DNA from: Pararhizobium arenae
GTDB taxonomy: Bacteria > Pseudomonadota > Alphaproteobacteria > Rhizobiales > Rhizobiaceae
DNA length: 64,000 nt
Assembly: GCF_001931685.1 (NCBI RefSeq)
Contig: NZ_MOOY01000002.1
Coordinates: forward strand, 591,717 to 655,716
Direction: 5' to 3'
Position numbers and translations under genes: made by a program. The notes below the pieces were generated by a model. It ran no database searches. It was not told the origin of the DNA and saw only the letters and a list, made by a program, of their open reading frames with translations. This document shows, in pieces, positions 10,163 to 20,681 of the stretch. Numbering within the stretch: the first letter of the stretch is position 1; each line of letters starts with the position of its first letter.

Positions 10163-11257
10163 CTAGCGAGACAGCAGGCCGGCGATACGGTTCCGGAGAT
10201 GCAAAGCCTCGCGAAATGCGAACTCCTTTGCTGCAAGGAACGGTCGCCCTTCGCGCGCGGCGCGTTGGCTTTTGAGGACGGCTTGTTTTCCATCTCTCGC
10301 AGCGGTGCCGTTCTTTTCGATCACGTCCGCAATGAGCGCGAGAATATTGTGTTTCTCGATCACCAGACGACGGGCTTCCAATATGGCGGGAAGCCGTTTC
10401 TCATATTCGCCGTTTTCGATTGCTTCCTGCATGGTGCGATAGGCTTCGTCTGGCTTGCGGATATCGATGGCAATGAAACTGTCGGCCGGAAAATAATCGG
10501 CGGCGTTTGGTGCGCCAAAGTAAAACGGCAGCGATAGGCCGAGAAAGGCGTCGCTCAGCTTTTCCGTGATGTGATGCGGAGCGAGATGGTTCTCGATCGC
10601 GATATGATATTTGTACGGATCGATCGAGGATGCCTTGTCGTCGATCTGGCGATGCCCATGGCCAAAGACGTCGAGTTCCGGCATGCGCACCGCCATCGCC
10701 TGCGTAAAATCGTAGCGCAAGCGGTGCAGGGTGTGCCCTTGCCGCTTGGTCGAGCATACAGTACCGATACTCTTCGTCTTTTCAGGGAAGTGTGTGCTGA
10801 TTTCGTCAGCTGTCACCAAATGCTGGCTGCCGGCGCCGTAGAACCAGCGTAGGCCTGCCTGGCTCCATATCCGGCCCGGATGGCGCAGGGCAAATGGCTC
10901 CTGGCTTGTGACGACATGGCCGAACTGGTCGGTATAGGCCGAGCTGTAGATCTTGACGCCCGAAGGCTCGGTTGTGAAAAGGATCGTATTTTCTGGTGCG
11001 CAGGAAAGGGTTTCCACGCGTTTCGAACGGCGCTCGCTGCCTGCTGGCGGCAGGTTTTCGTACACCGCCAGCCAGTCGTAATCCCGCGCATCGAGATCGA
11101 ATGTGAAGGAAAGACCGTGCTGCTCGGCAAAGCCGGTCGGCAGTTGCCGAGCAAGCGAACTAACGCCATGGACCTTGTTGAGAGGCCCGATGACCTTGAC
11201 GACGATGGTCTTGCGGCCGGTCTCCGGGGGGGAGGACATGGCTTCGGTCTTTTCCAT
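10163..11257 (-). CDS. GT10 family alpha-1,3/4-fucosyltransferase
   Basis: A 364-residue protein with the GT10 fucosyltransferase signature in its C-terminal half: HIAIENHLAPHHITEKLSDA, then PFYFGAPNAADYFP. These correspond to the donor-binding motif of bacterial and eukaryotic alpha-1,3/4-fucosyltransferases. It would transfer L-fucose from GDP-fucose, made by the adjacent gmd and fcl, to a surface glycan. The ATG at 11257 overlaps the greA stop (ATGA); a GTG three codons earlier is possible. The acceptor is unknown. Confidence 0.85.
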   Translation of the reverse strand: MEKTEAMSSPPETGRKTIVVKVIGPLNKVHGVSSLARQLPTGFAEQHGLSFTFDLDARDYDWLAVYENLPPAGSERRSKRVETLSCAPENTILFTTEPSGVKIYSSAYTDQFGHVVTSQEPFALRHPGRIWSQAGLRWFYGAGSQHLVTADEISTHFPEKTKSIGTVCSTKRQGHTLHRLRYDFTQAMAVRMPELDVFGHGHRQIDDKASSIDPYKYHIAIENHLAPHHITEKLSDAFLGLSLPFYFGAPNAADYFPADSFIAIDIRKPDEAYRTMQEAIENGEYEKRLPAILEARRLVIEKHNILALIADVIEKNGTAARDGKQAVLKSQRAAREGRPFLAAKEFAFREALHLRNRIAGLLSR

Positions 11258-11733
11258 CAACCCCACTGGATCGCAAGGATTTCATAAGCCTTGGAGCCGC
11301 CGGGGGCCACGACTTCGATGCTGTCGCCGACTTCCTTGCCGATCAGCGCACGCGCAATCGGGGAGGAGATGGAGATGCGGCCCTGCTTTACGTCGGCTTC
11401 CTGGTCGCCAACGATCTGGTAGGTCTTATTTTCTTCCGTGTCCTCATCGACCAGCTTGACGGTCGCGCCAAACTTGATGGTGGTGCCGGACATTTTTGAC
11501 AGGTCGATCACTTCAGCGCGCGCAACGAAATCTTCCAGCTCGCCAATACGGCCTTCGTTGTGGCTCTGGGCTTCCTTGGCGGCGTGGTATTCGGCGTTTT
11601 CCGAAAGGTCGCCATGGGCGCGCGCTTCGGCGATCGCTTCGATGATCCGAGGACGCTCTTCCTGCTGGCGCCAGCGCAGTTCTTCCTGCAGCTTGACGAA
11701 CCCGCTCTGAGTCATCGGCACTTTCTCGACCAT
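11257..11733 (-). CDS. greA: Transcription elongation factor GreA
   Basis: A 158-residue GreA, which binds stalled RNA polymerase through its secondary channel and stimulates transcript cleavage. The N-terminal coiled coil carries the conserved acidic tip [16 protein letters not shown]. The C-terminal FKBP-like domain contains [18 protein letters not shown]. Start at 11733 gives the family-standard [11 protein letters not shown] and has an AAGGA ribosome site. An intrinsic terminator lies in the upstream leader (separate entry). The downstream fucosyltransferase gene is coupled to it by ATGA. Confidence 0.97.
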   Translation of the reverse strand: MVEKVPMTQSGFVKLQEELRWRQQEERPRIIEAIAEARAHGDLSENAEYHAAKEAQSHNEGRIGELEDFVARAEVIDLSKMSGTTIKFGATVKLVDEDTEENKTYQIVGDQEADVKQGRISISSPIARALIGKEVGDSIEVVAPGGSKAYEILAIQWG

Positions 11734-11782
11734 TTCACTGTCCTTCATGATGCGCGCGGGGCCCGCATGGCGGGCCCGACGC

Positions 11783-11821
11783 AAAAGAAAACGGCCTCCG
11801 GGGTTTTAATCCCAAAGCCGT
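11783..11821 (-). terminator. Intrinsic terminator in the greA leader
   Basis: On the minus strand an 11-bp stem with one bulge (ACGGCTTTGGG against CCCCGGAGGCCGT, loop about 7 nt) is followed by TTTTCTTTT. It ends about 50 bp before the greA ATG, and no minus-strand gene lies upstream to be terminated, since carB has its own terminator at 13264-13290. A second hairpin (GGGCCCGC/GCGGGCCC, 11758-11776) lies between it and greA. It may attenuate greA; this regulatory role is inferred. Confidence 0.55.
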
Positions 11822-11992
11822 CCGAAACATTTGAACGCTGCTTATAGCAGATTCCACATTCGAAAAGCCAGATTTTTCGAAGCCTGCCTCGCAGGCTGCC
11901 CTCGGCTCACCTTGAGGAGATGGAGCGACAAGGAGCAATTGCAAGGAACAATTATCCGTTGGTTCCATTTGGCAAAGGATGGAGGCGATATC

Positions 11993-12262
11993 ATGCACAC
12001 GCTCACACCGGAACAGATCGACGGCCGTTTGAACGCTCATAGAAAGCTTCTCGTCGCTCTTGCCAGCTACATCGCACAAAGCAGCGAAGGGCGTTCATTT
12101 CTGGAAGGCCTGCTTCACGACACCGAAATTGTCCGCGATCACGAAGAGGATCCCGGGATTGAACCGGATGTCGGTTTTGCCGGCCAGCAGATCGCCGATG
12201 ATGAGATGCGGGCCATCGTGCAGGCGGGCTGGGCGCGTGCGGCCGCCGCGACGAAGCAATAA
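11993..12262 (+). CDS. Small hypothetical protein
   Basis: An 89-residue acidic soluble protein without signal peptide or membrane segment and with no family I recognise. A GGAGG ribosome site precedes the ATG (GGAGGCGATATC-ATG). It lies 22 bp upstream of a stress-type short-chain dehydrogenase on the same strand and is probably in one transcript with it. The first residues (MHTLTPEQIDGRLNAHRKLL) suggest an alpha-helical protein. Confidence 0.7.
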   Translation: MHTLTPEQIDGRLNAHRKLLVALASYIAQSSEGRSFLEGLLHDTEIVRDHEEDPGIEPDVGFAGQQIADDEMRAIVQAGWARAAAATKQ

Positions 12263-12284
12263 CGATTTTTACAGGAGAGCAGTC

Positions 12285-13256
12285 ATGGGAATGCACCCAA
12301 ATGCCGCCGAGCAGACCGCGGAAAAGCAGCGCGACATTCAGGCACAGGTCGCGCAGGCTGACGCCAGGTCGGACAACTCGAAACCAAAACCGATGCAGGC
12401 GGGCGCCCGGGCCTATCCCGTGCCTCCCTTTCCTGCGCAGCACCAACCGAAGCCGGGCGCGGAGTACAAGCTCGAGCCGGCCCCGATGTATGATGCACCA
12501 TTCTACAAAGGCTCCGGCAAGCTCGAAGGCAAGGTGGCGTTGATCACCGGTGGCGACAGCGGCATTGGTCGGGCAGTTGCAGTGCTCTTTGCGCGGGAGG
12601 GCGCTGATGTGGCGATCCTGCATCTGCAGGAGGGCAGGGATGCCGAGGACACCGTCAAGGCAATCGAGGCTGAAGGCCGTCGGGCGATGGCCATTCCCGG
12701 AGATGTGAAGGACCGCGTTTTTTGCCAGAAGGCCGTGGCGGCCGTGGTCGAAGCTTTCGGCAAGCTCGATGTGCTCGTTAACAATGCGGCGTTTCAGGTG
12801 CATACGGCCGATGTGCTTGACCTGACGGAAGAGCACTTCGACGAAACTCTGAAGACCAATCTCTACGGTTATTTCTTCATGGCACAGGCTGCGGTGCCGC
12901 ATCTCAAGGAAGGAAGCGCAATCATCAACACCGGATCGGTCACGGGCTTGGAAGGCAGTAAGGCGTTGCTGGACTATTCCATGACCAAGGGCGGCATCCA
13001 TGCCTTCACCCGTTCGCTGGCCAGTCAATTGACGCCAAAGGGGATTAGGGTCAATGCGGTCGCGCCAGGTCCTGTCTGGACACCACTCAACCCATCCGAC
13101 AAGGAGGCTGACGATGTAGCGCACTTCGGCGAGGAGGTGCCGATGAAGCGGCCCGCACAGCCGGAAGAGATCGCTCCGGCCTATGTCTTCCTCGCATCGC
13201 CACAATGCTCGAGTTACATCACGGGCGAAATTCTGCCGATTATTGGCGGGTATTGA
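12285..13256 (+). CDS. SDR family oxidoreductase, general stress protein 39-like
   Basis: A 323-residue classical short-chain dehydrogenase with the roughly 45-residue N-terminal extension of the YdaD/YhdF (GSP39) group. The cofactor motif is TGGDSGIGRAV (near residue 87), the NNAA motif follows, and the catalytic YSMTK has its serine in the preceding NTGSVTG strand. The C-terminus ends GEILPIIGGY. Substrate unknown; homologues are usually stress-induced. An AGGAGA ribosome site precedes the ATG. It is downstream of the small gene at 11993 and converges with carB. Confidence 0.9.
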   Translation: MGMHPNAAEQTAEKQRDIQAQVAQADARSDNSKPKPMQAGARAYPVPPFPAQHQPKPGAEYKLEPAPMYDAPFYKGSGKLEGKVALITGGDSGIGRAVAVLFAREGADVAILHLQEGRDAEDTVKAIEAEGRRAMAIPGDVKDRVFCQKAVAAVVEAFGKLDVLVNNAAFQVHTADVLDLTEEHFDETLKTNLYGYFFMAQAAVPHLKEGSAIINTGSVTGLEGSKALLDYSMTKGGIHAFTRSLASQLTPKGIRVNAVAPGPVWTPLNPSDKEADDVAHFGEEVPMKRPAQPEEIAPAYVFLASPQCSSYITGEILPIIGGY

Positions 13257-13263
13257 GGACATC

Positions 13264-13290
13264 AAAAAGAAGCGGCCCGAATTGGGGCCG
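13264..13290 (-). terminator. Terminator downstream of carB
   Basis: CGGCCC(13273-13278)/GGGCCG(13285-13290) stem with a short loop; on the minus strand it is followed by CTTCTTTTT. It lies between the convergent SDR and carB genes and serves carB, possibly both. Confidence 0.7.
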
Positions 13291-13316
13291 TTTCGATTCA
13301 GATAGGCAGTATTTCT

Positions 13317-16300
13317 TTAGAAGTAGCTCTGCAGCGGCCGCACTTCCAGGCTTCCGGCCTTCAGTGCCTTGATGGCATTTGCGGCAGCTTCGGCGCCCGC
13401 CATGGTCGTGTAGTATGGCACCTTCTGCATAAGTGTCGCGCGGCGCAGCGATTTCGAGTCCGAAATCGCCTTGTTGCCATCGGTCGTGTTGATCACGAGC
13501 TGGACCTGCCGATTGCGGATCGAGTCCTCGATATGAGGACGTCCTTCCTGCACCTTGTTCACCTTGGTCGCCTCGATGCCGTTTTCGGCGAGGAAGCGCT
13601 GAGTGCCGCCGGTGGCAATGACCTTGAAGCCGATATCGGTGAGGATGCGGATGGCGGGCAGAACACGCTCCTTGTCTTCGTCACGCACCGAGACGAACAC
13701 CGCGCCATCGCGCGGCAGGTCGACGCCGGCGCCGAGCTGTGCCTTGGCGAAGGCAAGCGCGAAATCGTTGTCGAGGCCGATGACCTCGCCGGTCGAGCGC
13801 ATTTCCGGTCCGAGCAGGATATCGACGCCGGGGAAGCGCGCAAACGGGAACACGGCTTCCTTGACGGCAATGTGCTTCAGCTTGCGCGGATCGGGCTTCT
13901 CTCCATAAGCCGCGAAAGTCGCATCGAGCTTCTCGCCTGCCATGACACGGGCGGCGATCTTGGCGATCGGCGCGCCGATGGTCTTGGCGACGAAGGGCAC
14001 GGTGCGGGATGCACGCGGGTTGACTTCGAGCACATAGACGGTGCCGTCCTTGATGGCGAACTGCACATTCATCAGGCCGCCGACGTTCAGCGCCTTGGCC
14101 ATGGCTTTGGCCTGACGCTCCAGTTCGTCGATCATCTCGTCGGACAGTGTGCGTGGCGGCAGCGAGCAGGCCGAGTCGCCCGAGTGGATGCCGGCTTCTT
14201 CGATATGCTCCATGATGCCGGCCACATAGACGTCGGTGCCATCGCAGAGGCAATCGACGTCAACTTCGATGGCGTTGGTCAGATACGAGTCGAACAACAG
14301 CGGGTTCTTGCCGAGCAGGGTGTTGATCTGGCCGGTCTTATCGTTCGGGTAGCGCTGCTTGATGTCTTCCGGCACCAGTTCCGGCACGGTGTCGAGCAGG
14401 TAGGTCTGCAGCATCGATTCCGAATGGATGATCTGCATGGCGCGGCCGCCGAGAACGTAGGACGGGCGCACGACCAGCGGGAAGCCGATTTCCGAGGCCA
14501 CCGTGCGGGCCTGCTCGACGGAGTAAGCGATGCCGTTGTTCGGCTGGTTGAGATCGAGCTTCATCAAGAGCTTCTGGAAGCGGTCGCGGTCTTCGGCAAG
14601 GTCGATCGCATCCGGCGCGGTGCCGAGGATCGGGATGCCGTTGCGCTCCAGAGCATCGGCGAGCTTCAGCGGGGTCTGGCCGCCAAACTGCACGATGACA
14701 CCGACGACTTCACCCTTTTCCTGCTCCGCCTTCAGGATTTCGATCACGTCTTCGGCCGTCAGCGGTTCGAAGTAGAGGCGATCCGACGTGTCGTAGTCGG
14801 TGGAGACGGTTTCCGGGTTGCAGTTGATCATGATCGCTTCATAGCCGGCGTCCTTCAGGGCGAAGGCGGCGTGGCAGCAGCAATAGTCGAACTCGATGCC
14901 CTGGCCGATCCGGTTCGGACCGCCGCCGAGGATCACGACCTTCTTGCGGTCGGAGATGCCGGCCTCGGAGCGCGCCGCACCGTTAAAGGGCGTTTCGTAG
15001 GTTGAATACATATAGGCGGTCGGCGAGGCGAATTCGGCGGCGCAGGTGTCGATGCGCTTGAACACCGGACGGACGTTGAGCCCGTTGCGCAGCTCGGCCA
15101 CTTCCTTCGGGCGCTTGCCGGAGAGGGTGGCGAGGCGGGCGTCGGAGAAGCCCATGGCTTTCAGCTTGCGCAGGTTTTCAGCGTCGCCCGGCAGGCCGTG
15201 TTCGCGAATACGGGCTTCCATATCGACGATCGCCTTCAACTGGGCGATGAACCACGGATCGATCTTCGAGCCTTCGTGCACTTCCTGCTCGCTCATGCCC
15301 ATGCGCAGGGCCTGAGCGACCATGCGCAGTCTGTCCGGGGTCGGTGTGCCGATTGCCGCGCGCATCGCGTTCTTGTCGTTGCCGTCGCCGAGGCCCGGAA
15401 TTTCGATTTCATCGAGGCCGGTGAGGCCGGTTTCCATGCCGCGCAGCGCCTTCTGCAAGGATTCGGCAAAGGTGCGGCCGATGGCCATGACTTCGCCGAC
15501 CGATTTCATCGCCGTCGTCAGCGTGGTGCCGGCGCCGGGGAACTTTTCGAAGGCGAAACGCGGGATTTTGGTGACGACGTAATCGATCGAGGGTTCGAAC
15601 GAGGCCGGCGTCGCGCCGCCGGTGATGTCGTTTTCCAGTTCGTCGAGCGTGTAGCCGACAGCGAGCTTTGCAGCGATCTTGGCGATCGGGAAGCCGGTTG
15701 CCTTGGAGGCCAGCGCAGACGAGCGCGACACGCGCGGGTTCATTTCGATGACGACGAGACGGCCATTGGCCGGGTTGACGGCGAACTGCACGTTCGAGCC
15801 GCCGGTTTCGACGCCGATCTCGCGCAGCACCGCGATCGAGGCGTTGCGCATGATCTGGTATTCCTTGTCGGTCAGCGTCAGGGCCGGCGCAACCGTGATA
15901 GAATCGCCCGTGTGGACGCCCATCGGGTCGATGTTCTCGATCGAGCAGATGATGATGCAGTTGTCCGCGGTGTCGCGAACCACTTCCATTTCATATTCCT
16001 TCCAGCCGAGAACCGACTCTTCGATCAGGACTTCGGTGGTCGGCGAGGCATCGAGGCCGCCCGAAACGATCTCAAAGAATTCCGAACGGTTATAGGCAAT
16101 GCCGCCGCCGGTGCCGCCGAGCGTGAAGGAGGGGCGGATGATGGCGGGCAGACCGACTTCGTCGATTGCCTGCGCAGCAATCGCCATCGCGTGGCTCATG
16201 TAGCGCTGCTTGCGGTCGGTTTCGCCGAGGTTCCACTGGTTTTCCAGCTCGTCCAGGGCCTTGTCGAGATCAGCGCCGGTCAGTGAAGCCTTCAGCTTGG

Positions 16301-16799
16301 TACGCTCGGCTTCGTGGGTCTTGCGGTCGGCGTCCTTGATTTCGGTGGCGTTGGCGAGCAGCGAGCGCGGGGTTTCAAGGCCGATGCGGGCCATAGCTTC
16401 GCGGAATAGGGCGCGGTCTTCGGCCATGTCGATCGCCGCGGGCTTGGCGCCGATCATTTCGACGTTGTAGCGGTCGAGCACGCCCATGCGCTTCAAAGAG
16501 AGCGCGGTGTTGAGCGCGGTCTGGCCGCCCATAGTCGGCAACAGCGCGTCCGGGCGCTCCTTGGCGATGATCTTTGCGACGACTTCCGGCGTGATCGGCT
16601 CGACATAGGTCGCGTCGGCAAGGCCCGGGTCGGTCATGATCGTCGCTGGATTGGAGTTGACCAGAATGACCCGGTAGCCTTCTTCCTTCAGGGCCTTGCA
16701 GGCCTGGGTGCCGGAATAGTCGAATTCGCATGCCTGGCCGATGACGATCGGACCCGCGCCGATGATGAGGATCGATTTCAAATCTTGGCGCTTGGGCAT
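13317..16799 (-). CDS. carB: Carbamoyl-phosphate synthase large subunit
   Basis: An 1160-residue ATP-grasp enzyme that makes carbamoyl phosphate from bicarbonate, ATP and ammonia supplied by CarA, for pyrimidines and arginine. Both homologous halves are present: N-terminal [19 protein letters not shown] and a second [17 protein letters not shown] near residue 640. Each has ATP-grasp signatures ([18 protein letters not shown] and [16 protein letters not shown]). The C-terminal allosteric MGS domain contains ATGGTQRFL. It is longer than the E. coli protein (1073) because of an insertion at about residues 150-200, common in alphaproteobacteria. Start at 16799 gives the standard [16 protein letters not shown]. 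Confidence 0.98.
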   Translation of the reverse strand: MPKRQDLKSILIIGAGPIVIGQACEFDYSGTQACKALKEEGYRVILVNSNPATIMTDPGLADATYVEPITPEVVAKIIAKERPDALLPTMGGQTALNTALSLKRMGVLDRYNVEMIGAKPAAIDMAEDRALFREAMARIGLETPRSLLANATEIKDADRKTHEAERTKLKASLTGADLDKALDELENQWNLGETDRKQRYMSHAMAIAAQAIDEVGLPAIIRPSFTLGGTGGGIAYNRSEFFEIVSGGLDASPTTEVLIEESVLGWKEYEMEVVRDTADNCIIICSIENIDPMGVHTGDSITVAPALTLTDKEYQIMRNASIAVLREIGVETGGSNVQFAVNPANGRLVVIEMNPRVSRSSALASKATGFPIAKIAAKLAVGYTLDELENDITGGATPASFEPSIDYVVTKIPRFAFEKFPGAGTTLTTAMKSVGEVMAIGRTFAESLQKALRGMETGLTGLDEIEIPGLGDGNDKNAMRAAIGTPTPDRLRMVAQALRMGMSEQEVHEGSKIDPWFIAQLKAIVDMEARIREHGLPGDAENLRKLKAMGFSDARLATLSGKRPKEVAELRNGLNVRPVFKRIDTCAAEFASPTAYMYSTYETPFNGAARSEAGISDRKKVVILGGGPNRIGQGIEFDYCCCHAAFALKDAGYEAIMINCNPETVSTDYDTSDRLYFEPLTAEDVIEILKAEQEKGEVVGVIVQFGGQTPLKLADALERNGIPILGTAPDAIDLAEDRDRFQKLLMKLDLNQPNNGIAYSVEQARTVASEIGFPLVVRPSYVLGGRAMQIIHSESMLQTYLLDTVPELVPEDIKQRYPNDKTGQINTLLGKNPLLFDSYLTNAIEVDVDCLCDGTDVYVAGIMEHIEEAGIHSGDSACSLPPRTLSDEMIDELERQAKAMAKALNVGGLMNVQFAIKDGTVYVLEVNPRASRTVPFVAKTIGAPIAKIAARVMAGEKLDATFAAYGEKPDPRKLKHIAVKEAVFPFARFPGVDILLGPEMRSTGEVIGLDNDFALAFAKAQLGAGVDLPRDGAVFVSVRDEDKERVLPAIRILTDIGFKVIATGGTQRFLAENGIEATKVNKVQEGRPHIEDSIRNRQVQLVINTTDGNKAISDSKSLRRATLMQKVPYYTTMAGAEAAANAIKALKAGSLEVRPLQSYF

Positions 16800-17077
16800 G
16801 GGCTCTATCCATTCTTGCGCGTGCGCGAAAAACCGGCAGGGTGAGAGGATCACCGGCCGGGGCGCATGCTTGTCAGTCGTAAAAGGCTAGAAGCGGCTTA
16901 TAGGCAAATGTGTCCGTAAGCGGAACCCCGAAAATCAAGGATTCGACAGAAAATCCGAATCTTTGCCGCAGGCAGTGAATCCTTTGCAGGAACGACAATA
17001 AATCTTCAGCCAGCCATTTAACGGGCGACGGCTAAACCTATGTCTGGAGATGTATTTCCTGTTCTGGAAGGACATAA

Positions 17078-18076
<999 letters not shown>

Positions 18077-18092
18077 TTTTGGAAGGCGGGGT

Positions 18093-19118
18093 TTAAATCC
18101 CCGCCATCACCAGCACCTTGATCTCGCCGGAGCGGGCGGGATTGCGGATCGCCTCGGGCGCTTCATCGAGCGTGATCCGCCGTGAGATCAGCTTTTCCAC
18201 ATTGACCTTTCCTGACCCCACCAGATCGGCCGCGCGGCGATGGGTGTGGGGATTGATGAAGGAGCCGATCACGCGCAGCTCCCGAAACAGAATGTCGAAA
18301 GGCTCGATCTCGACCTTCTCTCCCTGGGCCAGCACGCCGAGAATGACCACCGTGCCGCCGGACTTGGCAAGCTTCGGTGCCTGAGCCACCGTTTCGCGCA
18401 CGCCGGCGCATTCGATGACAACATCGGCTCCGCCGGGCAGCAGGCCCCTTTTGCCGACAAGCCCGTCAACCGGATCGTCATCCGACGGATCGAAGCTGGC
18501 GGTCGCGCCGAGGTCTTCAGCGAGATCGCGTTTGGATTTCTGCCGTGTCGAGAGAATGACGGTCGTTGCACCCGCCAATCTGGCAAGCTGGACGGTCAAC
18601 AGACCGATCACGCCGCCACCGAGCACGATGACGGAGGAGCCTGCCTTGATCGCGGCCATGTCGATACCGTGAAGGCAGCAGGCCAGCGGTTCGCAAAAGG
18701 CGCCATGTTCGGCGGGCAAGCTCAGCGGTATGTCGAACGCCTGTTTCTGCGGCACGATAACGTAGTCTGCAAACCCGCCGTCGCGGCTGATGCCGATCGC
18801 CTTCAGGTTGGCGCAGAGATTGACGCGGCCCGCCTGGCATTGCGGGCAGAGGCCGCAGGAAATATTGGGATCGCCGGTGATGCGCATGCCCGGACGAAAG
18901 CCGTTGACGGCATCGCCCACCGCCTCGACAATGCCGCAGAATTCGTGACCGAGCGTCACGGGCGGCGTGGAGGGAAACTCGCCGTGCAGCAGGTGACGAT
19001 CGGTGCCGCAGATGCCGCAGGCTTCCACCTTGACCAGCAGATCCTCCGGTCCCGGCTGCGGTTTTTCGACCTCGCGAACAAACAGTTTACCGATTGCTTC
19101 CAGACGCATCGCCTTCAT
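18093..19118 (-). CDS. Zinc-dependent alcohol dehydrogenase family protein
   Basis: A 341-residue medium-chain zinc dehydrogenase of the sorbitol/threonine dehydrogenase branch. The catalytic zinc ligands lie in ACGICGTD and GHEFCG; the structural zinc is bound by CGLCPQCQAGRVNLC. The NAD-binding GGGVIGLLTVQLA follows. A GGGAGGAG ribosome site precedes the ATG. It probably oxidises a polyol or sugar alcohol, but the exact substrate cannot be read from sequence. No partner genes are adjacent. Confidence 0.93.
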   Translation of the reverse strand: MKAMRLEAIGKLFVREVEKPQPGPEDLLVKVEACGICGTDRHLLHGEFPSTPPVTLGHEFCGIVEAVGDAVNGFRPGMRITGDPNISCGLCPQCQAGRVNLCANLKAIGISRDGGFADYVIVPQKQAFDIPLSLPAEHGAFCEPLACCLHGIDMAAIKAGSSVIVLGGGVIGLLTVQLARLAGATTVILSTRQKSKRDLAEDLGATASFDPSDDDPVDGLVGKRGLLPGGADVVIECAGVRETVAQAPKLAKSGGTVVILGVLAQGEKVEIEPFDILFRELRVIGSFINPHTHRRAADLVGSGKVNVEKLISRRITLDEAPEAIRNPARSGEIKVLVMAGI

Positions 19119-19310
19119 GTCGCGCTCCTCCCAAAGCGAGCATATATGCTGTCATGTTCCTGGCCTGCATGCCAGCCACAAGCCTCATTTTTCCCTCGCT
19201 GAAGTTTCTCGATTAGGCCTTGCACAAATTCGCGTCTGGCGCGTTATATGCTGGCGTGAGGCCAGTTTTCGCGGCTTCAACAGAAAGACACGCAGACGGG
19301 GAGTCGCACC

Positions 19311-20246
19311 ATGGAATGGAAAGGCCGTCGCCAATCAGGCAACATTGAGGATGCACGCGGCTCCGGACCCGTGCGCGGCGGTTTGGGCGGCAACCCGTTC
19401 GGGCGTGGCGGCGGTTTCAGGATTCCGACCGGCGGTGGCGGTCGCGGTGGCGGCCTGAGCATCGGCACGATCATCTTTCTCGTGGTGATCTATTTCGTTT
19501 TGAAGATGATGGGCATCGACCTGTTGCAGGTGATGGATGGCGGGCAGACAAGCCCAAGCCCGTCCGGTTACGAGCAGAGCGAGGGCACCACGCAGGGCTC
19601 GGCGGAAGAGGAAGAGCGCAAGGCCTTCGTCGCCACCGTGCTTGCCGAGACCGAAGACACCTGGAACGGCATTTTCCAGGCGAGCGGCGAGACCTACGAG
19701 GAGCCGAAACTGGTTCTCTTCCGTGACGGTATCACTTCGGCATGCGGCAGCGCGTCCTCGGCCACCGGCCCGTTCTATTGCCCCGGTGACCGGAAGGTCT
19801 ATCTCGACATGTCGTTCTTCGATGAACTCGCACAGCGTTTCGATGCGGCCGGCGATTTTGCGGAAGCCTATGTCATCGCCCATGAAGTGGGTCATCACGT
19901 GCAGAACCTTCTCGGCATTCTGCCCAAGGTCAATGCACAGCGCCAGCGCATGAGCGAAGCGGATTCGAACGAGATGTCGGTTCGCGTCGAGCTGCAGGCG
20001 GACTGCTTCGCCGGCATCTGGGGCAAATATACCGAGCAGAAGGGTTTGCTGGAGCAGGGCGATCTCGAAGAGGCGCTGAATGCCGCGACCCAGATCGGCG
20101 ACGATACGCTGCAGAAGCGGACGCAGGGCTATGTCGTGCCGGAAAGCTTCAACCACGGTACGTCGGAGCAGCGCGCAACCTGGTTCAAGCGCGGCTTCGA
20201 CAGTGGCAAGCTTTCCGCCTGCGACACGTTCAACAGCGATATCTGA
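19311..20246 (+). CDS. Neutral zinc metallopeptidase, YpfJ/KPN_02809 family
   Basis: A 311-residue membrane-anchored predicted zinc protease. A glycine-rich cytoplasmic N-terminus (about residues 20-60) leads into one transmembrane segment (TIIFLVVIYFVLKMMGI). The peptidase domain carries the zinc motif HEVGHH near residue 195 and a downstream ELQADCFAG glutamate ligand. Family members are common in Gram-negative bacteria and little studied. Five bp separate its stop from the GFA-family gene, so the two are probably co-transcribed. Confidence 0.92.
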   Translation: MEWKGRRQSGNIEDARGSGPVRGGLGGNPFGRGGGFRIPTGGGGRGGGLSIGTIIFLVVIYFVLKMMGIDLLQVMDGGQTSPSPSGYEQSEGTTQGSAEEEERKAFVATVLAETEDTWNGIFQASGETYEEPKLVLFRDGITSACGSASSATGPFYCPGDRKVYLDMSFFDELAQRFDAAGDFAEAYVIAHEVGHHVQNLLGILPKVNAQRQRMSEADSNEMSVRVELQADCFAGIWGKYTEQKGLLEQGDLEEALNAATQIGDDTLQKRTQGYVVPESFNHGTSEQRATWFKRGFDSGKLSACDTFNSDI

Positions 20247-20250
20247 GCCA

Positions 20251-20673
20251 ATGGCCGAAGGGGAGGGACCGCGCCGTCTGCGAGGCGGATGCCTGTGCGG
20301 CGCGGTTCGATACGAGGTGGAGGATGCATTCGAATATGCGATGAATTGTCATTGCTCGAATTGCCGTCGTGCCACCGGGTCTGCCTTCAAGCCTTTTGCC
20401 GGGATTTCCAGCTCGGCTTTGATAATCGTCGAGGGTGGCGATGCGGTTTTGATCTATGGCGATCCGCAGGCAGAGCATGACGTTCATTGTGCGACATGCG
20501 GCTCGCTTCTCCATTCCGTCGTGCGGGAAGGGCGATATGTCCATGTGACGATGGGCACGCTGGCGGATCAGCCGTCGATCCGCCCGACCGCCCATATCTT
20601 CGTGGGATCCAAGGCCTCATGGTACGAGATCACGGATGGTTTGCCCGCCTATGACGAGTTTCCGACCGATTGA
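20251..20673 (+). CDS. GFA family (glutathione-dependent formaldehyde-activating-like) protein
   Basis: A 140-residue protein of the Gfa/CENP-V fold. The zinc-binding cysteines are in GGCLCGAVRYEV, NCHCSNCRRATG and CATCGS. The family includes S-(hydroxymethyl)glutathione synthase, but most members have unknown activity. It begins 5 bp after the metallopeptidase stop and converges with dnaG, 8 bp away. Confidence 0.9.
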   Translation: MAEGEGPRRLRGGCLCGAVRYEVEDAFEYAMNCHCSNCRRATGSAFKPFAGISSSALIIVEGGDAVLIYGDPQAEHDVHCATCGSLLHSVVREGRYVHVTMGTLADQPSIRPTAHIFVGSKASWYEITDGLPAYDEFPTD

Positions 20674-20681
20674 GAGCTGGG

